Of a DNA stretch of 64,000 nucleotides, positions 7,150 to 15,765 are shown in pieces (position 1 is the first letter of the stretch; each line of letters starts with the position of its first letter). Made by a program: the position numbers and the translations under genes. The notes under the pieces are model-generated. The model did no database searches. It was not told where the DNA came from and saw only the letters and a list, made by a program, of their open reading frames with translations. Location: NCBI RefSeq assembly GCF_000744605.1, contig NZ_JQMG01000001.1, positions 1,178,001-1,242,000 on the forward strand. The letters are read 5' to 3'. This DNA is from Methylotenera sp. L2L1 (lineage in GTDB: Bacteria > Pseudomonadota > Gammaproteobacteria > Burkholderiales > Methylophilaceae).

Positions 7150-9570
7150 TTATTCCTTGTCACATTCACATTGTTCAATTCTTAGTTTATTAGTTAATTC
7201 TGAAATGCTTAACGTTCCTGAAGGTGCCGAAAATGTAACAATAGTACCTACTTTTACAGATGGGTCATCTTCTACGGCGAGTATTTCCTCACAACGATTC
7301 AGTGTATCGTTAAATTGTTCTAAGTGCTTTTTAATTGGTAGATGATCATTCCCTTCAGCTATTTTATTGGTAGCTTGTTCAATCATATGAATTGAGTATT
7401 TTCTAATATCATGAATTATTGGTATTCTTTTTTCATCTCCTTTTTGCCAAACTGATTTGTTGCATCGCATACAATCACCGAACATTTCACATGGATTAAT
7501 AGACCAATCACTTCTACATCCTCCTACTTCAGTAATGTGCTTTGGGGCTGCATTTTCATATAAAAATACTTTCCTCTCAGCTATTTTTACCTTTGGCGGG
7601 GCATCTAAAGTGACTGGGCCGATAACTTTAAAATCAACGTCGGGATCAAAGGTCTCTATTGATTGTGAAATTATTTCATGGGGAGTGCGAAGGTCGTAAT
7701 ATTCTGACTGCTTTCCATTTTTCCTTCCTGCTAATTCATCAATAAATTTTTCATTTGCACCAGCTAATAAAGCCTCTGTTTGATGATACTTTCTAGTCTT
7801 ATGCAAAGAAATAGATGGGTATGTTCCATCACTTAAACGAATATCAAGGTTACTAAATAATTTTGCGGGACCTTGGTTATATTGGCTAAGCCAAGTGTTA
7901 ATGACTTGTCCTGAAAGTACGTCAGGACGCCACCATTGGGGTATTTCGTTACCAATACCTATACCCTTTGTATTGTCTGGTAGGAACGAAACGAGAAGTG
8001 CGTTATCCAGTTTGGTTATTTTATCTTTTGAAGTGTAAGGCCAATGTAAGAATTTACTTTGTTTGAATTGTTTTAATAAAAAATTATAAAGATCCTGAGA
8101 TTTGATGAAGGAATTGGGTTTGACAGCGGTATCGAAAATGGGGTGAGATAATTTTAAATGGCTAGATCCTTTTGCAATATATGTTTTAGCCATTGCACAA
8201 GTTATATATTTAGTCTTATCTATATTTGGCGGAATATTTAAGCTCATATTATATTTCTCTCCGGCTTTTTCAAACTCATCAATTCGAATGTGAAGAATCT
8301 GCATTTTAAATTTTTTGCTGGTTTTTATAGAAATATCGAATGGTTCTTCTATAAAGTTATGAACTGGTAGTTTAGTTAATCGGCTAGGGAAGTATGAAAA
8401 GTGCGTGTCTGGGCATCCTAAAACAAAATGCACATCTTCTTTGGTTAAATACTCCTTATTGAATATTTCTATTAAGTTTTCGGGAATGTAAAGCTCGTTT
8501 ATTTCTGAAAATGAATTTGGAAATTTCGCTACGTAAAATTTAAATGCCTCATGAGCACTTTGTGAGAAATCTAATATATTTTCAAACATCTGCTTAGCTA
8601 AGTTTGATAGCTTATGAGGTATCGGCAGATTCTGTGACTCGCCAATTTTAGGTCGTGCTAATCTAATTCGAGTACGTTCACTGTCTTGGTCAAAATAAAG
8701 TGAATCCCTACTTAATAGCAATGTTTCAGATATTCTCATTGAGACAGTTGTGAAAGAAAGTCCACAAATAGAAGCTATAAAGCTGGCTTTGCTTGCTCGT
8801 CCATTTTTATCAATAGATTTGCAGTATGCCAAGCCTACTGCAGCTAGTTCTTCGTTTGTTATCCTAGCTGAGGTCTTTTGAACGAACTCGCCATCATCAA
8901 CAGAAATAGCTTTTTTTCGCGATTTAGGTTTAATATCGGATGTGAAAGAAAATGGTTTATTTAGAAGATTAAAACCATTCCCAGAAAATCTAAATGACTT
9001 GGTGTGGTGGCCCGACTGTAACATCCCTGCAAGCATTTCAAGCTCTTTACCTGTGTCATATTTAACACTTTGGCAATAATTACTTTCCTGAATATCCCTT
9101 AAAGCTCTTTGAAAGCTAATTAGTTTTATTTGGCCTAGATTATTACTATCACCATTTAAAACTCGGAGTGCTTTTTCAAGGTAAATTAAAGCCAGCACTG
9201 TAGATTTTGGGTGTGACCGCAAGTCTCTATAAGTCGTTATTACATTAATATAAGTTTTTGCGAAAAGTAGATAGTTTATCGATGTGATGAATTTATTTTC
9301 GTCATGCGATTTTTCTAATACTTTTGTGTTGGATATTAAGTCACCCTTTAGAAACTCTTGTTTCAGAAAAAAAGATTTTACTGAATCATGGCTGTGAGGA
9401 ATAAAGCGTGAAGAATACTCAAAATATGGAAGTTCCTTTTCAAATTTACCAACATGGACATTGTTAAAATTAGCTGTTCCAAAAGGTAACCCCCAGTCAA
9501 TAAATTTTTGAAACCTATCCTGAACATTTAAATCATGGTCAATTTTGAATAAAGGTAACTTATCTATCAT
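7150..9570 (-). CDS. Large probable integrase of the recombinase operon (GmtZ-like)
   Basis: The 806-residue protein is the third gene of the operon, and its start overlaps the end of the 510-residue recombinase by 11 bases. A degenerate tyrosine-recombinase core is visible: an Arg-box candidate (VSMRISETLLL, near residue 280), then HKTRKYHQTEALLAG near 610, a GRKN and a candidate nucleophile Tyr in SEYYD near 640. A C-terminal Cys cluster follows (GGCRSDW, NPCEMFGDCMRC), probably zinc-binding. The large N-terminal region shows no domain I recognise. By order and size it corresponds to GmtZ of GMT islands. Whether it cleaves DNA or only assists the other two recombinases cannot be decided here. 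Confidence 0.7.
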   Translation of the reverse strand: MIDKLPLFKIDHDLNVQDRFQKFIDWGLPFGTANFNNVHVGKFEKELPYFEYSSRFIPHSHDSVKSFFLKQEFLKGDLISNTKVLEKSHDENKFITSINYLLFAKTYINVITTYRDLRSHPKSTVLALIYLEKALRVLNGDSNNLGQIKLISFQRALRDIQESNYCQSVKYDTGKELEMLAGMLQSGHHTKSFRFSGNGFNLLNKPFSFTSDIKPKSRKKAISVDDGEFVQKTSARITNEELAAVGLAYCKSIDKNGRASKASFIASICGLSFTTVSMRISETLLLSRDSLYFDQDSERTRIRLARPKIGESQNLPIPHKLSNLAKQMFENILDFSQSAHEAFKFYVAKFPNSFSEINELYIPENLIEIFNKEYLTKEDVHFVLGCPDTHFSYFPSRLTKLPVHNFIEEPFDISIKTSKKFKMQILHIRIDEFEKAGEKYNMSLNIPPNIDKTKYITCAMAKTYIAKGSSHLKLSHPIFDTAVKPNSFIKSQDLYNFLLKQFKQSKFLHWPYTSKDKITKLDNALLVSFLPDNTKGIGIGNEIPQWWRPDVLSGQVINTWLSQYNQGPAKLFSNLDIRLSDGTYPSISLHKTRKYHQTEALLAGANEKFIDELAGRKNGKQSEYYDLRTPHEIISQSIETFDPDVDFKVIGPVTLDAPPKVKIAERKVFLYENAAPKHITEVGGCRSDWSINPCEMFGDCMRCNKSVWQKGDEKRIPIIHDIRKYSIHMIEQATNKIAEGNDHLPIKKHLEQFNDTLNRCEEILAVEDDPSVKVGTIVTFSAPSGTLSISELTNKLRIEQCECDKE

Positions 9571-11092
9571 TTTTTTCTTTAATAGAAGAAATTACAAAAT
9601 TGACAGCATCTATAAGATAGTCATCTCTACTCGTGGCTTCGATAGGTAGGTTTAGTTTTTTTGACCGCTCCTTTTTGGTAATTAGACTCTTGAGAACTGC
9701 TTGATGAGCCCCATCCTCAAACGCTTCAAATCGCGGGCAAATGTAACATCCGAATGTCGCAAGAACATCGCACGGCTTGGTAGAACAAGATCCAACGTCT
9801 TTATCGATTTCTGGATCTAAAATCCTGTGATTTAAATCGGGGTATGTTGACTGATCTCTTTGAATAACCTTACCCTTGAATGCTGATACCAAACTCTCAT
9901 GATGGTTTGATAATTGACTTTCATAACTAATAAAAGCTTCTTCTGTTAAGTTAACATAATGAGTTAATGAGACTGTAGATGTTTGAAATCCAGCTCTTGC
10001 CAAAACTTCAAGTGGCGCTCCTAGCATTGCTAAATGAGTTAATTTCGTATGCTTAAACCTTCGACTAAATAGGCTTAGATTAAGAAGCTCTGAATCGGCG
10101 GATGTTATGTACTTTCGACTATACATAATGCGGCTAGTAATGTTCACTCCTTTTTTATTAATACAAATCTCGTCCCCAGAACCTTTTTTTGAGATGCAAA
10201 ATATCGGCAGTGTACTTTCTGGTGCATTTTTTGTAATTTTAGAAATATAATTTACATGATCAGCTACCGCTCTACCTACTGGCTCAGAAAGTGTATACGT
10301 CATCATGTATTTTCGAGCTGGGGTGGCTTTTTGTTTAACTATTGGAACGTTAATTAGAACTTTAATCAAATTACCATCAATATCTCTATTAATTTTGATG
10401 TCACCAAACTCTAGTAACTGCAACTGTGATGGTCTCATTGCTTCTGAAATAATTAACCTCCACATCAAATAATCTTGCGTATTAAACTTTCCAGAGATGT
10501 ATAAACTTTCAACATTAGTAAGGATATTTCTTATCTGCTGGATACTAAATGGACGCTCATGTGGGGTTGAATTTTGGATTTGAATAGTGCTTTTAGGCTT
10601 GGGTGATCTCGATGACTTTATATGGTTCTTGAGGTCTGAATCAACTCCCGGAACGTTAAGATTAATCCAATACTTTATCAAAGATCTTAATAACTTTTGT
10701 GATGATGCTGATTTGTCTTGTATAAACCAGTTGTACATTGCTAAATTAATAAGTGATATTTGATTTGGAACTAATGCTTTTATTGCTCTTATAAACATCG
10801 AAAACTCAATATCCCATCTTCTAACAGTCGAGATTTTTCTTCTGCCATTTAATGCATGAATAATAACGTAGTAATAAATGCTGCTGGTTGCTTTTGTTAG
10901 TCCATTTGATGATTGAGTGAGTCTAATATTTGCGTTTTCAGCATCACCTTTTAATTTCATTATTTCCAAGTTAACATCAACTAGCTGATCAGTATCAATT
11001 GGTCTAATCTTTTTAGGAAAGTCATCAGGAATAAATTCGTTGGGATAAACTATAAAGGTGTCATACCCTATAAATTTGTTATTCGCCGTCAA
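9560..11092 (-). CDS. Tyrosine recombinase, second gene of operon (GmtY-like)
   Basis: The 510-residue site-specific recombinase should cut and rejoin the element ends with the target. The first catalytic Arg lies in SEAMRPSQLQLL. The second block is RRFKHTKLTHLAMLG, containing the Arg/His/Lys set, and the likely nucleophile Tyr is in LTHYVNLTEE. After the catalytic domain comes a Cys-rich segment (CSTKPCDVLATFGCYIC) that looks like a zinc knuckle and is shared, as far as I know, by GmtY-type proteins. The start overlaps the upstream recombinase gene by 14 bases and the end overlaps the next gene by 11, indicating coupled translation in fixed stoichiometry. Confidence 0.8.
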   Translation of the reverse strand: MTANNKFIGYDTFIVYPNEFIPDDFPKKIRPIDTDQLVDVNLEIMKLKGDAENANIRLTQSSNGLTKATSSIYYYVIIHALNGRRKISTVRRWDIEFSMFIRAIKALVPNQISLINLAMYNWFIQDKSASSQKLLRSLIKYWINLNVPGVDSDLKNHIKSSRSPKPKSTIQIQNSTPHERPFSIQQIRNILTNVESLYISGKFNTQDYLMWRLIISEAMRPSQLQLLEFGDIKINRDIDGNLIKVLINVPIVKQKATPARKYMMTYTLSEPVGRAVADHVNYISKITKNAPESTLPIFCISKKGSGDEICINKKGVNITSRIMYSRKYITSADSELLNLSLFSRRFKHTKLTHLAMLGAPLEVLARAGFQTSTVSLTHYVNLTEEAFISYESQLSNHHESLVSAFKGKVIQRDQSTYPDLNHRILDPEIDKDVGSCSTKPCDVLATFGCYICPRFEAFEDGAHQAVLKSLITKKERSKKLNLPIEATSRDDYLIDAVNFVISSIKEKNDR

Positions 11093-12368
11093 GAATGCGG
11101 TCCCTTTCTTGAATTAGTTCTGCTGTTTGGTCGATTATATGTCTTTGACTATATCTCGAAGGCATTGTAGATGTATTAGTCCATCTACCTCGTTGTATCA
11201 AGATGCTTCTTACATCTTTTCCTTTTGAATATGCAAGATTTGCTATTTCATTAAAGTGAGTGTGCCTCAAAGTATGTGGTGAGAACCATTCTGGAAAATC
11301 TTTTAAAGACTTTAGTTTAGATATAACTCTGTTTAAGTTACGTTGTGAGATTGGTTCTCCAATTGTTGGACCACTATGGCAAACAAAGAGGTATTGGTGT
11401 TCTTTCACTTTAGGGCTCATTGATATTGCAAGCCTTCTTTCATTGGTAATGTATTTGATTAAATCATTAGTTAAATTTTTGCTAACGGATATATCACCTG
11501 AAAGAGTTTTAGATGCAGGCTCTTTAGGCCTTGGGTCCAAACTATCATTTGGTTTATGCTTGACTCTTATTATCCCTATAAACTTGCCAGGAACTATCTC
11601 GTAGTTATCTAAAATATCAGTACACTTTAACTTGAGGCATTCTCCTGATCTCAGTCCAGTTTCATAAAGAAACCTAGCAATCAATCTATCTCTAATCCCG
11701 TGGTTTGTATTACTAAAAAGCTCATCGGAATAAATTGCGTGCTTAAATGTTGCAGTTTGCTTTGAATCCAAAGAGTAAATCGGGGCAGGCTTTTTATCAG
11801 ACTTATAATTTTTTTCAAAAGATTTGAAAATTATATTCTTATATTTCTCACTTTTCACTAGAGAGTCATCATCAATATTTAGTAGACCTTCAATAAAGTC
11901 TTCAGTAAGCCATATTAGATAGTTGCATAAATTTCTTAAACGAGAATTGGAGGTGGAAATATCAACTAAATTACCTGATGGAATACTATGAATTCTTGAA
12001 TTATCGATTGAACGAATTCTAGCTAATTCTTTTGACGTGAAATCGCACCAACCACTGAAATCATCAATTTCTCTTTTTGTTAGTGCAATTAAATTATTTT
12101 TTACTCGGGTTTCTGGGGACATCCAATCTGGATTTCTTGATTTTTTTATTAACGTCCATTCTAAGAAAAATGCTAAATCTCTAAGAATTGCAAGATGAGT
12201 GTTAAGGCTTTTTTGACCCAAATTTCTATATATATATAAAGTTGGAAACTCACAAGGTAGGCCACTGCGAGAATCTAAAAGAATTGCTCTTCTGATGGAG
12301 TGCTTGGTAACTCCGTAGCCGATTGGTTGAAGAATAATTTTAGTTTGCGCAGTTAGGTTTTCAATCAT
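11079..12368 (-). CDS. Tyrosine recombinase/integrase, first gene of operon
   Basis: This is a 429-residue phage-integrase-family protein with the full catalytic set visible: R240 in ETGLRSGE, H365-x-x-R368-H369 in SPHTLRHTH, W396 in RGRW and the nucleophile Y406 in SRYSQ. The N-terminal ~180 residues are a helical core-binding/SAM-like region (KSLNTHLAILRDLAFFLEW). It is the first gene inside the right end, starting 147 bases from the junction with host ttcA and reading inward, the same layout as TnpA of Tn554. Its promoter must lie in the AT-rich 12369-12515 segment, so transcription may be coupled to the state of the element end. Confidence 0.88.
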   Translation of the reverse strand: MIENLTAQTKIILQPIGYGVTKHSIRRAILLDSRSGLPCEFPTLYIYRNLGQKSLNTHLAILRDLAFFLEWTLIKKSRNPDWMSPETRVKNNLIALTKREIDDFSGWCDFTSKELARIRSIDNSRIHSIPSGNLVDISTSNSRLRNLCNYLIWLTEDFIEGLLNIDDDSLVKSEKYKNIIFKSFEKNYKSDKKPAPIYSLDSKQTATFKHAIYSDELFSNTNHGIRDRLIARFLYETGLRSGECLKLKCTDILDNYEIVPGKFIGIIRVKHKPNDSLDPRPKEPASKTLSGDISVSKNLTNDLIKYITNERRLAISMSPKVKEHQYLFVCHSGPTIGEPISQRNLNRVISKLKSLKDFPEWFSPHTLRHTHFNEIANLAYSKGKDVRSILIQRGRWTNTSTMPSRYSQRHIIDQTAELIQERDRILDGE

Positions 12369-12515
12369 TAAATGTTTACATAAAATATATGTGCTTAAAT
12401 ATATTATAAGACATAAATATATGTTTTATCTAAATATTAATTTTTAATCCTAAAGGCATGATTGTATTAATAATTTTATTGCCAATGTTTACGATTTTAT
12501 TCTTGTGCTAATAAC
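12369..12515. other. Right terminal segment of the element with repeated palindromes (probable recombinase-binding/attachment arm and promoter)
   Basis: This very AT-rich segment lies between the first recombinase start and the host ttcA junction. It holds two near-identical palindromes, ACATA-N5-TATGT (12378-12392) and ACATA-N4-TATGT (12411-12424), and a direct repeat AATGTTTAC at 12371-12379 and 12484-12492. The last bases before host sequence read GTGCTAATAAC. Such repeats fit arm-type recombinase sites or an autoregulatory operator. Both roles are inference. Confidence 0.5.
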
Positions 12516-12659
12516 TTTGCCGCCACTCATACAGACCAGCACGGTGTCGCCTTCTTCAATCATGTTGTAGTCGCCAATGGCTTTGCCCGTGGCGCTAATT
12601 AAACTGTTGCGCAGTTTGATGAAGTTGTTTGAGTGGTTGTCTGGTAAGTGTTTAATCAT
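12489..12659 (-). pseudogene. ttcA: Host ttcA, N-terminal fragment interrupted in the PP-loop by the mobile element
   Basis: Reading the minus strand from the ATG at 12659 gives [10 protein letters not shown], then a clear TtcA N-terminus ([22 protein letters not shown]). After Lys48 (codon 12516-12518) the expected Asp-Ser-Tyr is replaced by VISTRIKS and a stop at 12489-12491. Native sequence is therefore 12516-12659, about 48 of roughly 280-310 residues. The rest is not within the window. The gene follows the pteridine-reductase-like gene (67-base gap) on the same strand. The fragment has no iron-sulfur Cys residues and cannot be active. The break falls exactly in the most conserved part of the gene, typical of an integrase attachment site. 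Confidence 0.93.
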
Positions 12660-12726
12660 AATGTGTTGAAATCTAAAATAGGTGGCAAAGTGGCATCACG
12701 TTTGATGGGGTATTTGTCATATGTTG

Positions 12727-13476
12727 CTATAAGTTTAAAGAGCGGCCGCCATCAACTGCTAATACGTGGCCTGTAATAAATGGTGCGTCGTAAATCAAGA
12801 ATTTAACTGCCTTGGCCACGTCTTCGGCCTCGCCTACGCGCTTGAGTAATGTTTGATTGATCACACGTTGCCGATACACTTCATCAAATTGTGGGTTGCT
12901 TTCTGGCCATTGTACAGGACCAGGCGCTACCGCATTTACTCTTACTTCTGGGCTCAGTTCATGTGCGAGAGATTTGGTTAGCGTTACTAAACCAGCTTTC
13001 GCTACGCTATAAACAATGTAGCCTTTTTTCGGGCGTTCAATATGCATGTCGGTAATGTTAATGATGCAACCGTTGTTTTTGCGCAACTCAGCCGCTGCGG
13101 CTTGTGCTAAAAATACCGGTGCTTTTAAATTGCTGCCGATTAAGTCTTGCCAGTTTTCTTCGTTAATTTGCCCCAAATCTGTTGGGTAGTAAGTCGAAGC
13201 ATTGTTAATCAGTACGTCTAATTTACCAAAGTGGTTCACAGTTTCGCTCACCAGCGTTGGCAATACATTGGTATTGAGTAAATCTCCTTGGATAATGGCG
13301 ACTGAATTTGCGCGCAATAAGTTGAGCTCAGCTTGAAGCGCACGAGCTTCTGTCATGCTCGTGTTGTAATGAATCATTAGCTTGGCGCCATGCTTATGTA
13401 ACTCGCGGCACATCGTGGCGCCAACGCGTTTAGCGCCGCCAGTGATTAAAATAACTTTATCTTTGTTTGTATCCAC
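12727..13476 (-). CDS. Short-chain dehydrogenase, pteridine reductase type
   Basis: This 249-residue NAD(P)H-dependent SDR probably reduces dihydro-pterins or folates. The Rossmann motif TGGAKRVG starts at residue 12, NNAS is at 91-94, and the catalytic pair is Y156/K160. The residue thirteen before Tyr is Asp143 rather than Ser, matching the Asp-Tyr-Lys pattern of protozoan pteridine reductase PTR1 and FolM-type enzymes. Substrate specificity is inferred. It is the first gene of a minus-strand pair with the now interrupted ttcA, and is separated by only 40 bases from the divergent methyltransferase gene, so the two promoters must overlap. Confidence 0.8.
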   Translation of the reverse strand: MDTNKDKVILITGGAKRVGATMCRELHKHGAKLMIHYNTSMTEARALQAELNLLRANSVAIIQGDLLNTNVLPTLVSETVNHFGKLDVLINNASTYYPTDLGQINEENWQDLIGSNLKAPVFLAQAAAAELRKNNGCIINITDMHIERPKKGYIVYSVAKAGLVTLTKSLAHELSPEVRVNAVAPGPVQWPESNPQFDEVYRQRVINQTLLKRVGEAEDVAKAVKFLIYDAPFITGHVLAVDGGRSLNL

Positions 13477-13516
13477 AGTTTACTCATTTCTTTCTTCTAA
13501 AATATTATAATGGCTT

Positions 13517-14680
13517 ATGAGTTCATTACCTATTCCTAGCGCTGATGCACAAGCGCATAGTCAACAGCTTGCTTCGTTAATTCAAGATAGCATTAGTCAA
13601 CATGGTGGTTGGCTGTCATTTGCTGATTTTATGCATATAGTGCTTTATACACCTAGCCTAGGTTATTACAGCGGCGGCGCTAAAAAGTTCGGCGTAGGTG
13701 GAGACTTTGTTACCGCGCCTGAAATTTCCCCTTTGTTTGCACAAACCTTTGCCAATCAAGTGGCGCAGGTGTTAGTTGAAACGCAGGGTGATGTGCTGGA
13801 GTTGGGCGCCGGCACCGGTAAGCTTGCGATTGATCTGTTGCTTAGCTTGCAGGCGCTTAAGCAATTGCCAGACCATTATTATATTCTTGAAGTTAGTGCT
13901 TACTTGCGACAGATTCAGCTTGAATCAATGCAGAAGCAACTCCCTCCAGCGCTGCTTGAGCGAGTTGTTTGGTTGGATGCGTTACCTGTCAATTTCGTCG
14001 GTGTCATGTTGGGTAATGAGGTGCTGGATGCTGTTCCCGTGCACTTGGTATACAAGCCAGTATCTGCCGATTCACAAACCTTGTATGAGCGAGGTGTGGC
14101 GTTTAATGGCAATTTTTATTGGCAAGATCAACCATTAGCTTCTGGTGAGCTTTTTGATTTGGTGAATGCATATGGGTTGCCTGATGATTATCTGACGGAA
14201 GTAAGTCCTGCCGCAATTGCGCTGATCAGTAGTTTGGGGAGCTCATTAAAACATGGCGCTATTATCATGGTCGACTATGGTTTTTCTGCGCGTGAGTATT
14301 ACCATCCACAACGTAATCTAGGGACATTAATGTGTCATTATCAGCATTATGCACACGTTGATCCGCTGATTTATGTTGGCTTACAGGATATTACTGCGCA
14401 TGTGGATTTTACCAGTGTCGCTAATGCAGGTGAGCGCAGTGGTCTTGAGTTGATGGGCTTTTGTTCACAAGCACAATTTTTAATGAACTGCGGTATTTTA
14501 GATATCATGAGTCAAGTCTCTCCGCATGATATGGCGCGCTATGCACCGCTTGCCGCCGCCGCACAAAAATTACTGTCTCCTGCCGAGATGGGGGATTTAT
14601 TTAAAGTAATCGCCCTAGGTAAGGGGCTTAATCAAGCATTGGTTGGCTTTGCCTCTGGCGATAAGTCGCACACGCTTTAG
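13517..14680 (+). CDS. MidA/NDUFAF7-family SAM-dependent methyltransferase
   Basis: This is a 387-residue class I methyltransferase of the family that includes mitochondrial NDUFAF7, a protein arginine methyltransferase for complex I assembly. The SAM-binding region reads LELGAGTGKLA near residue 95. The family hallmark GNEVLDAVPVH follows near 165, and YGFSAREYYHPQR near 255. The bacterial substrate is not established, so no gene symbol is given. It is divergent from the pteridine-reductase-like gene and 79 bases upstream of trmB on the same strand. Confidence 0.8.
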   Translation: MSSLPIPSADAQAHSQQLASLIQDSISQHGGWLSFADFMHIVLYTPSLGYYSGGAKKFGVGGDFVTAPEISPLFAQTFANQVAQVLVETQGDVLELGAGTGKLAIDLLLSLQALKQLPDHYYILEVSAYLRQIQLESMQKQLPPALLERVVWLDALPVNFVGVMLGNEVLDAVPVHLVYKPVSADSQTLYERGVAFNGNFYWQDQPLASGELFDLVNAYGLPDDYLTEVSPAAIALISSLGSSLKHGAIIMVDYGFSAREYYHPQRNLGTLMCHYQHYAHVDPLIYVGLQDITAHVDFTSVANAGERSGLELMGFCSQAQFLMNCGILDIMSQVSPHDMARYAPLAAAAQKLLSPAEMGDLFKVIALGKGLNQALVGFASGDKSHTL

Positions 14681-14759
14681 CGATATTGATGTCGTTAACA
14701 TGATCGAGGTAATTTGTTGGGCCTGACGAGTTGTGATAGCTGAAGTATAATTCGCCCTT

Positions 14760-15479
14760 ATGAATACATTAAATCAAACAGAACAAGTTCAAGACGATGC
14801 TGAAGACCTAAGCCAGCGTCGTATCCGCAGTTTCGTGTTGCGCCAAGGGCGTTTAACTAAAGGTCAGGCGCGTGCGCTAGAAACAGGTTTTCCACAATTC
14901 GGTGTGAATTACGCGCCTGAGTTGTTAGATCTTAATGCGGTGTTTAAGCGCGCTGACAGTAAAAAGATTCTAGAAATTGGTTTTGGTATGGGGGAAACCA
15001 CAGCCAAAATTGCCCAAGTGTTACCTGATTGTGATTTCTTGGCCGCCGAGGTACATACGCCAGGCGTGGGTGCATTACTTAAACTTATTGAGGAAAATGC
15101 GCTCACAAACATTCGTGTGATTCAGCATGATGTGGTTGAAGTGCTGCATCACATGGTGCCAGATGCCAGCCTAGACGGCGTGCATATCTTTTTCCCTGAT
15201 CCGTGGCATAAAAAACGCCATCATAAACGACGCTTGATTCAGGCTGAATTTGTAAAGTTGCTATGCACTAAGCTTAAGGCTGGTGGCTATCTGCATGTGG
15301 CAACGGATTGGCAGGAGTATGCTGAATGGGTGCTGGAAGTGCTTAATGCGGAAACTCAGTTGCAAAATACGGCAACAGATTATGCGGTCAAACCAAGTTA
15401 TCGCCCACTAACCAAGTTTGAGAACCGTGGTTTAAAACTTGGACATGGCGTGTGGGATATGGTGTTTACACTTAAATAG
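14760..15479 (+). CDS. trmB: tRNA (guanine-N7-)-methyltransferase TrmB
   Basis: TrmB makes m7G46 in the variable loop of tRNAs using SAM. The 239-residue protein has the SAM motif [11 protein letters not shown] near residue 75 and the diagnostic [15 protein letters not shown] near 145. The C-terminal TKFENRG is also a TrmB signature. The N-terminal [16 protein letters not shown] is typical of proteobacterial TrmB. Length and motifs are normal. Confidence 0.95.
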   Translation: MNTLNQTEQVQDDAEDLSQRRIRSFVLRQGRLTKGQARALETGFPQFGVNYAPELLDLNAVFKRADSKKILEIGFGMGETTAKIAQVLPDCDFLAAEVHTPGVGALLKLIEENALTNIRVIQHDVVEVLHHMVPDASLDGVHIFFPDPWHKKRHHKRRLIQAEFVKLLCTKLKAGGYLHVATDWQEYAEWVLEVLNAETQLQNTATDYAVKPSYRPLTKFENRGLKLGHGVWDMVFTLK

Positions 15480-15498
15480 TATTACTGCCTTGACTGGC

Positions 15499-15710
15499 TT
15501 ATAGTTATTCCACTAATTAACTCTATTATCTAGTCATTCCGTGCTTGACACGGAATCTAGTGACTTAAAAACTCTGGATACCGACTTTTCTCGCTTCCGC
15601 TTGGCACTGAAGTGCTTAGTGGAAGCGGTGGAGACCTTCGCGGTCTCGTCGGCATGACGATTTTGTGCGATAGGCACAGCATTGGATTATTTGATGGAAC
15701 AGTTATAGTT
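15499..15710. repeat. Interspersed intergenic repeat, copy 1 (MITE-like)
   Basis: The ends read TTATAGTTATTCCACTAA on the left and, inverted, ctataactgttccatcaa on the right. All mismatches between the arms are transitions. Inside are a 15-base block TAGTCATTCCGTGCT (15531-15545) and CGGTCTCGTCGG followed by a CATGAC. The same blocks in the same order occur in copy 2 at 20616-20979. An inner GTCATTCCG / CGGCATGAC pair gives a second inverted repeat. There is no coding capacity. It lies between the convergent trmB and engB genes. Confidence 0.75.
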
Positions 15711-15765
15711 GTTTGGCTTACTTGGTTGTAAAGTCAGCTAAGCTAAGCTTATTTTGTGTGGTTGT

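Larger units (their letters stand above)
5880..12515. mobile_element. Tyrosine-recombinase mobile element (GMT/Tn554-like) inserted in ttcA; right end at 12515, left end not seen
   Basis: The recognisable core is a four-gene minus-strand recombinase operon plus a convergent ttcA cargo gene, all more AT-rich than the flanking host DNA. The right boundary is exact to within a base or two: host ttcA reading from 12659 stops matching after the PP-loop Lys codon (12516-12518). The left boundary should be marked by the 3' part of ttcA on the minus strand. It is absent from 1-5880, so the element either extends left past position 1 (with the czc operon as cargo) or its left side was rearranged. Gene order (recombinase, recombinase, large integrase, small protein, then cargo) matches what I know of Gamma-Mobile-Trio islands and recalls TnpA-TnpB-TnpC of Tn554. 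Confidence 0.8.

Noticed and set aside
7100-7699. Small plus-strand open frames opposite the recombinase operon
   Set aside because: They are shadows of the long minus-strand genes and have no ribosome sites or recognisable protein features.
11260-11604. A 114-codon plus-strand frame within the first recombinase gene
   Set aside because: It is an antisense shadow of the catalytic domain coding region.
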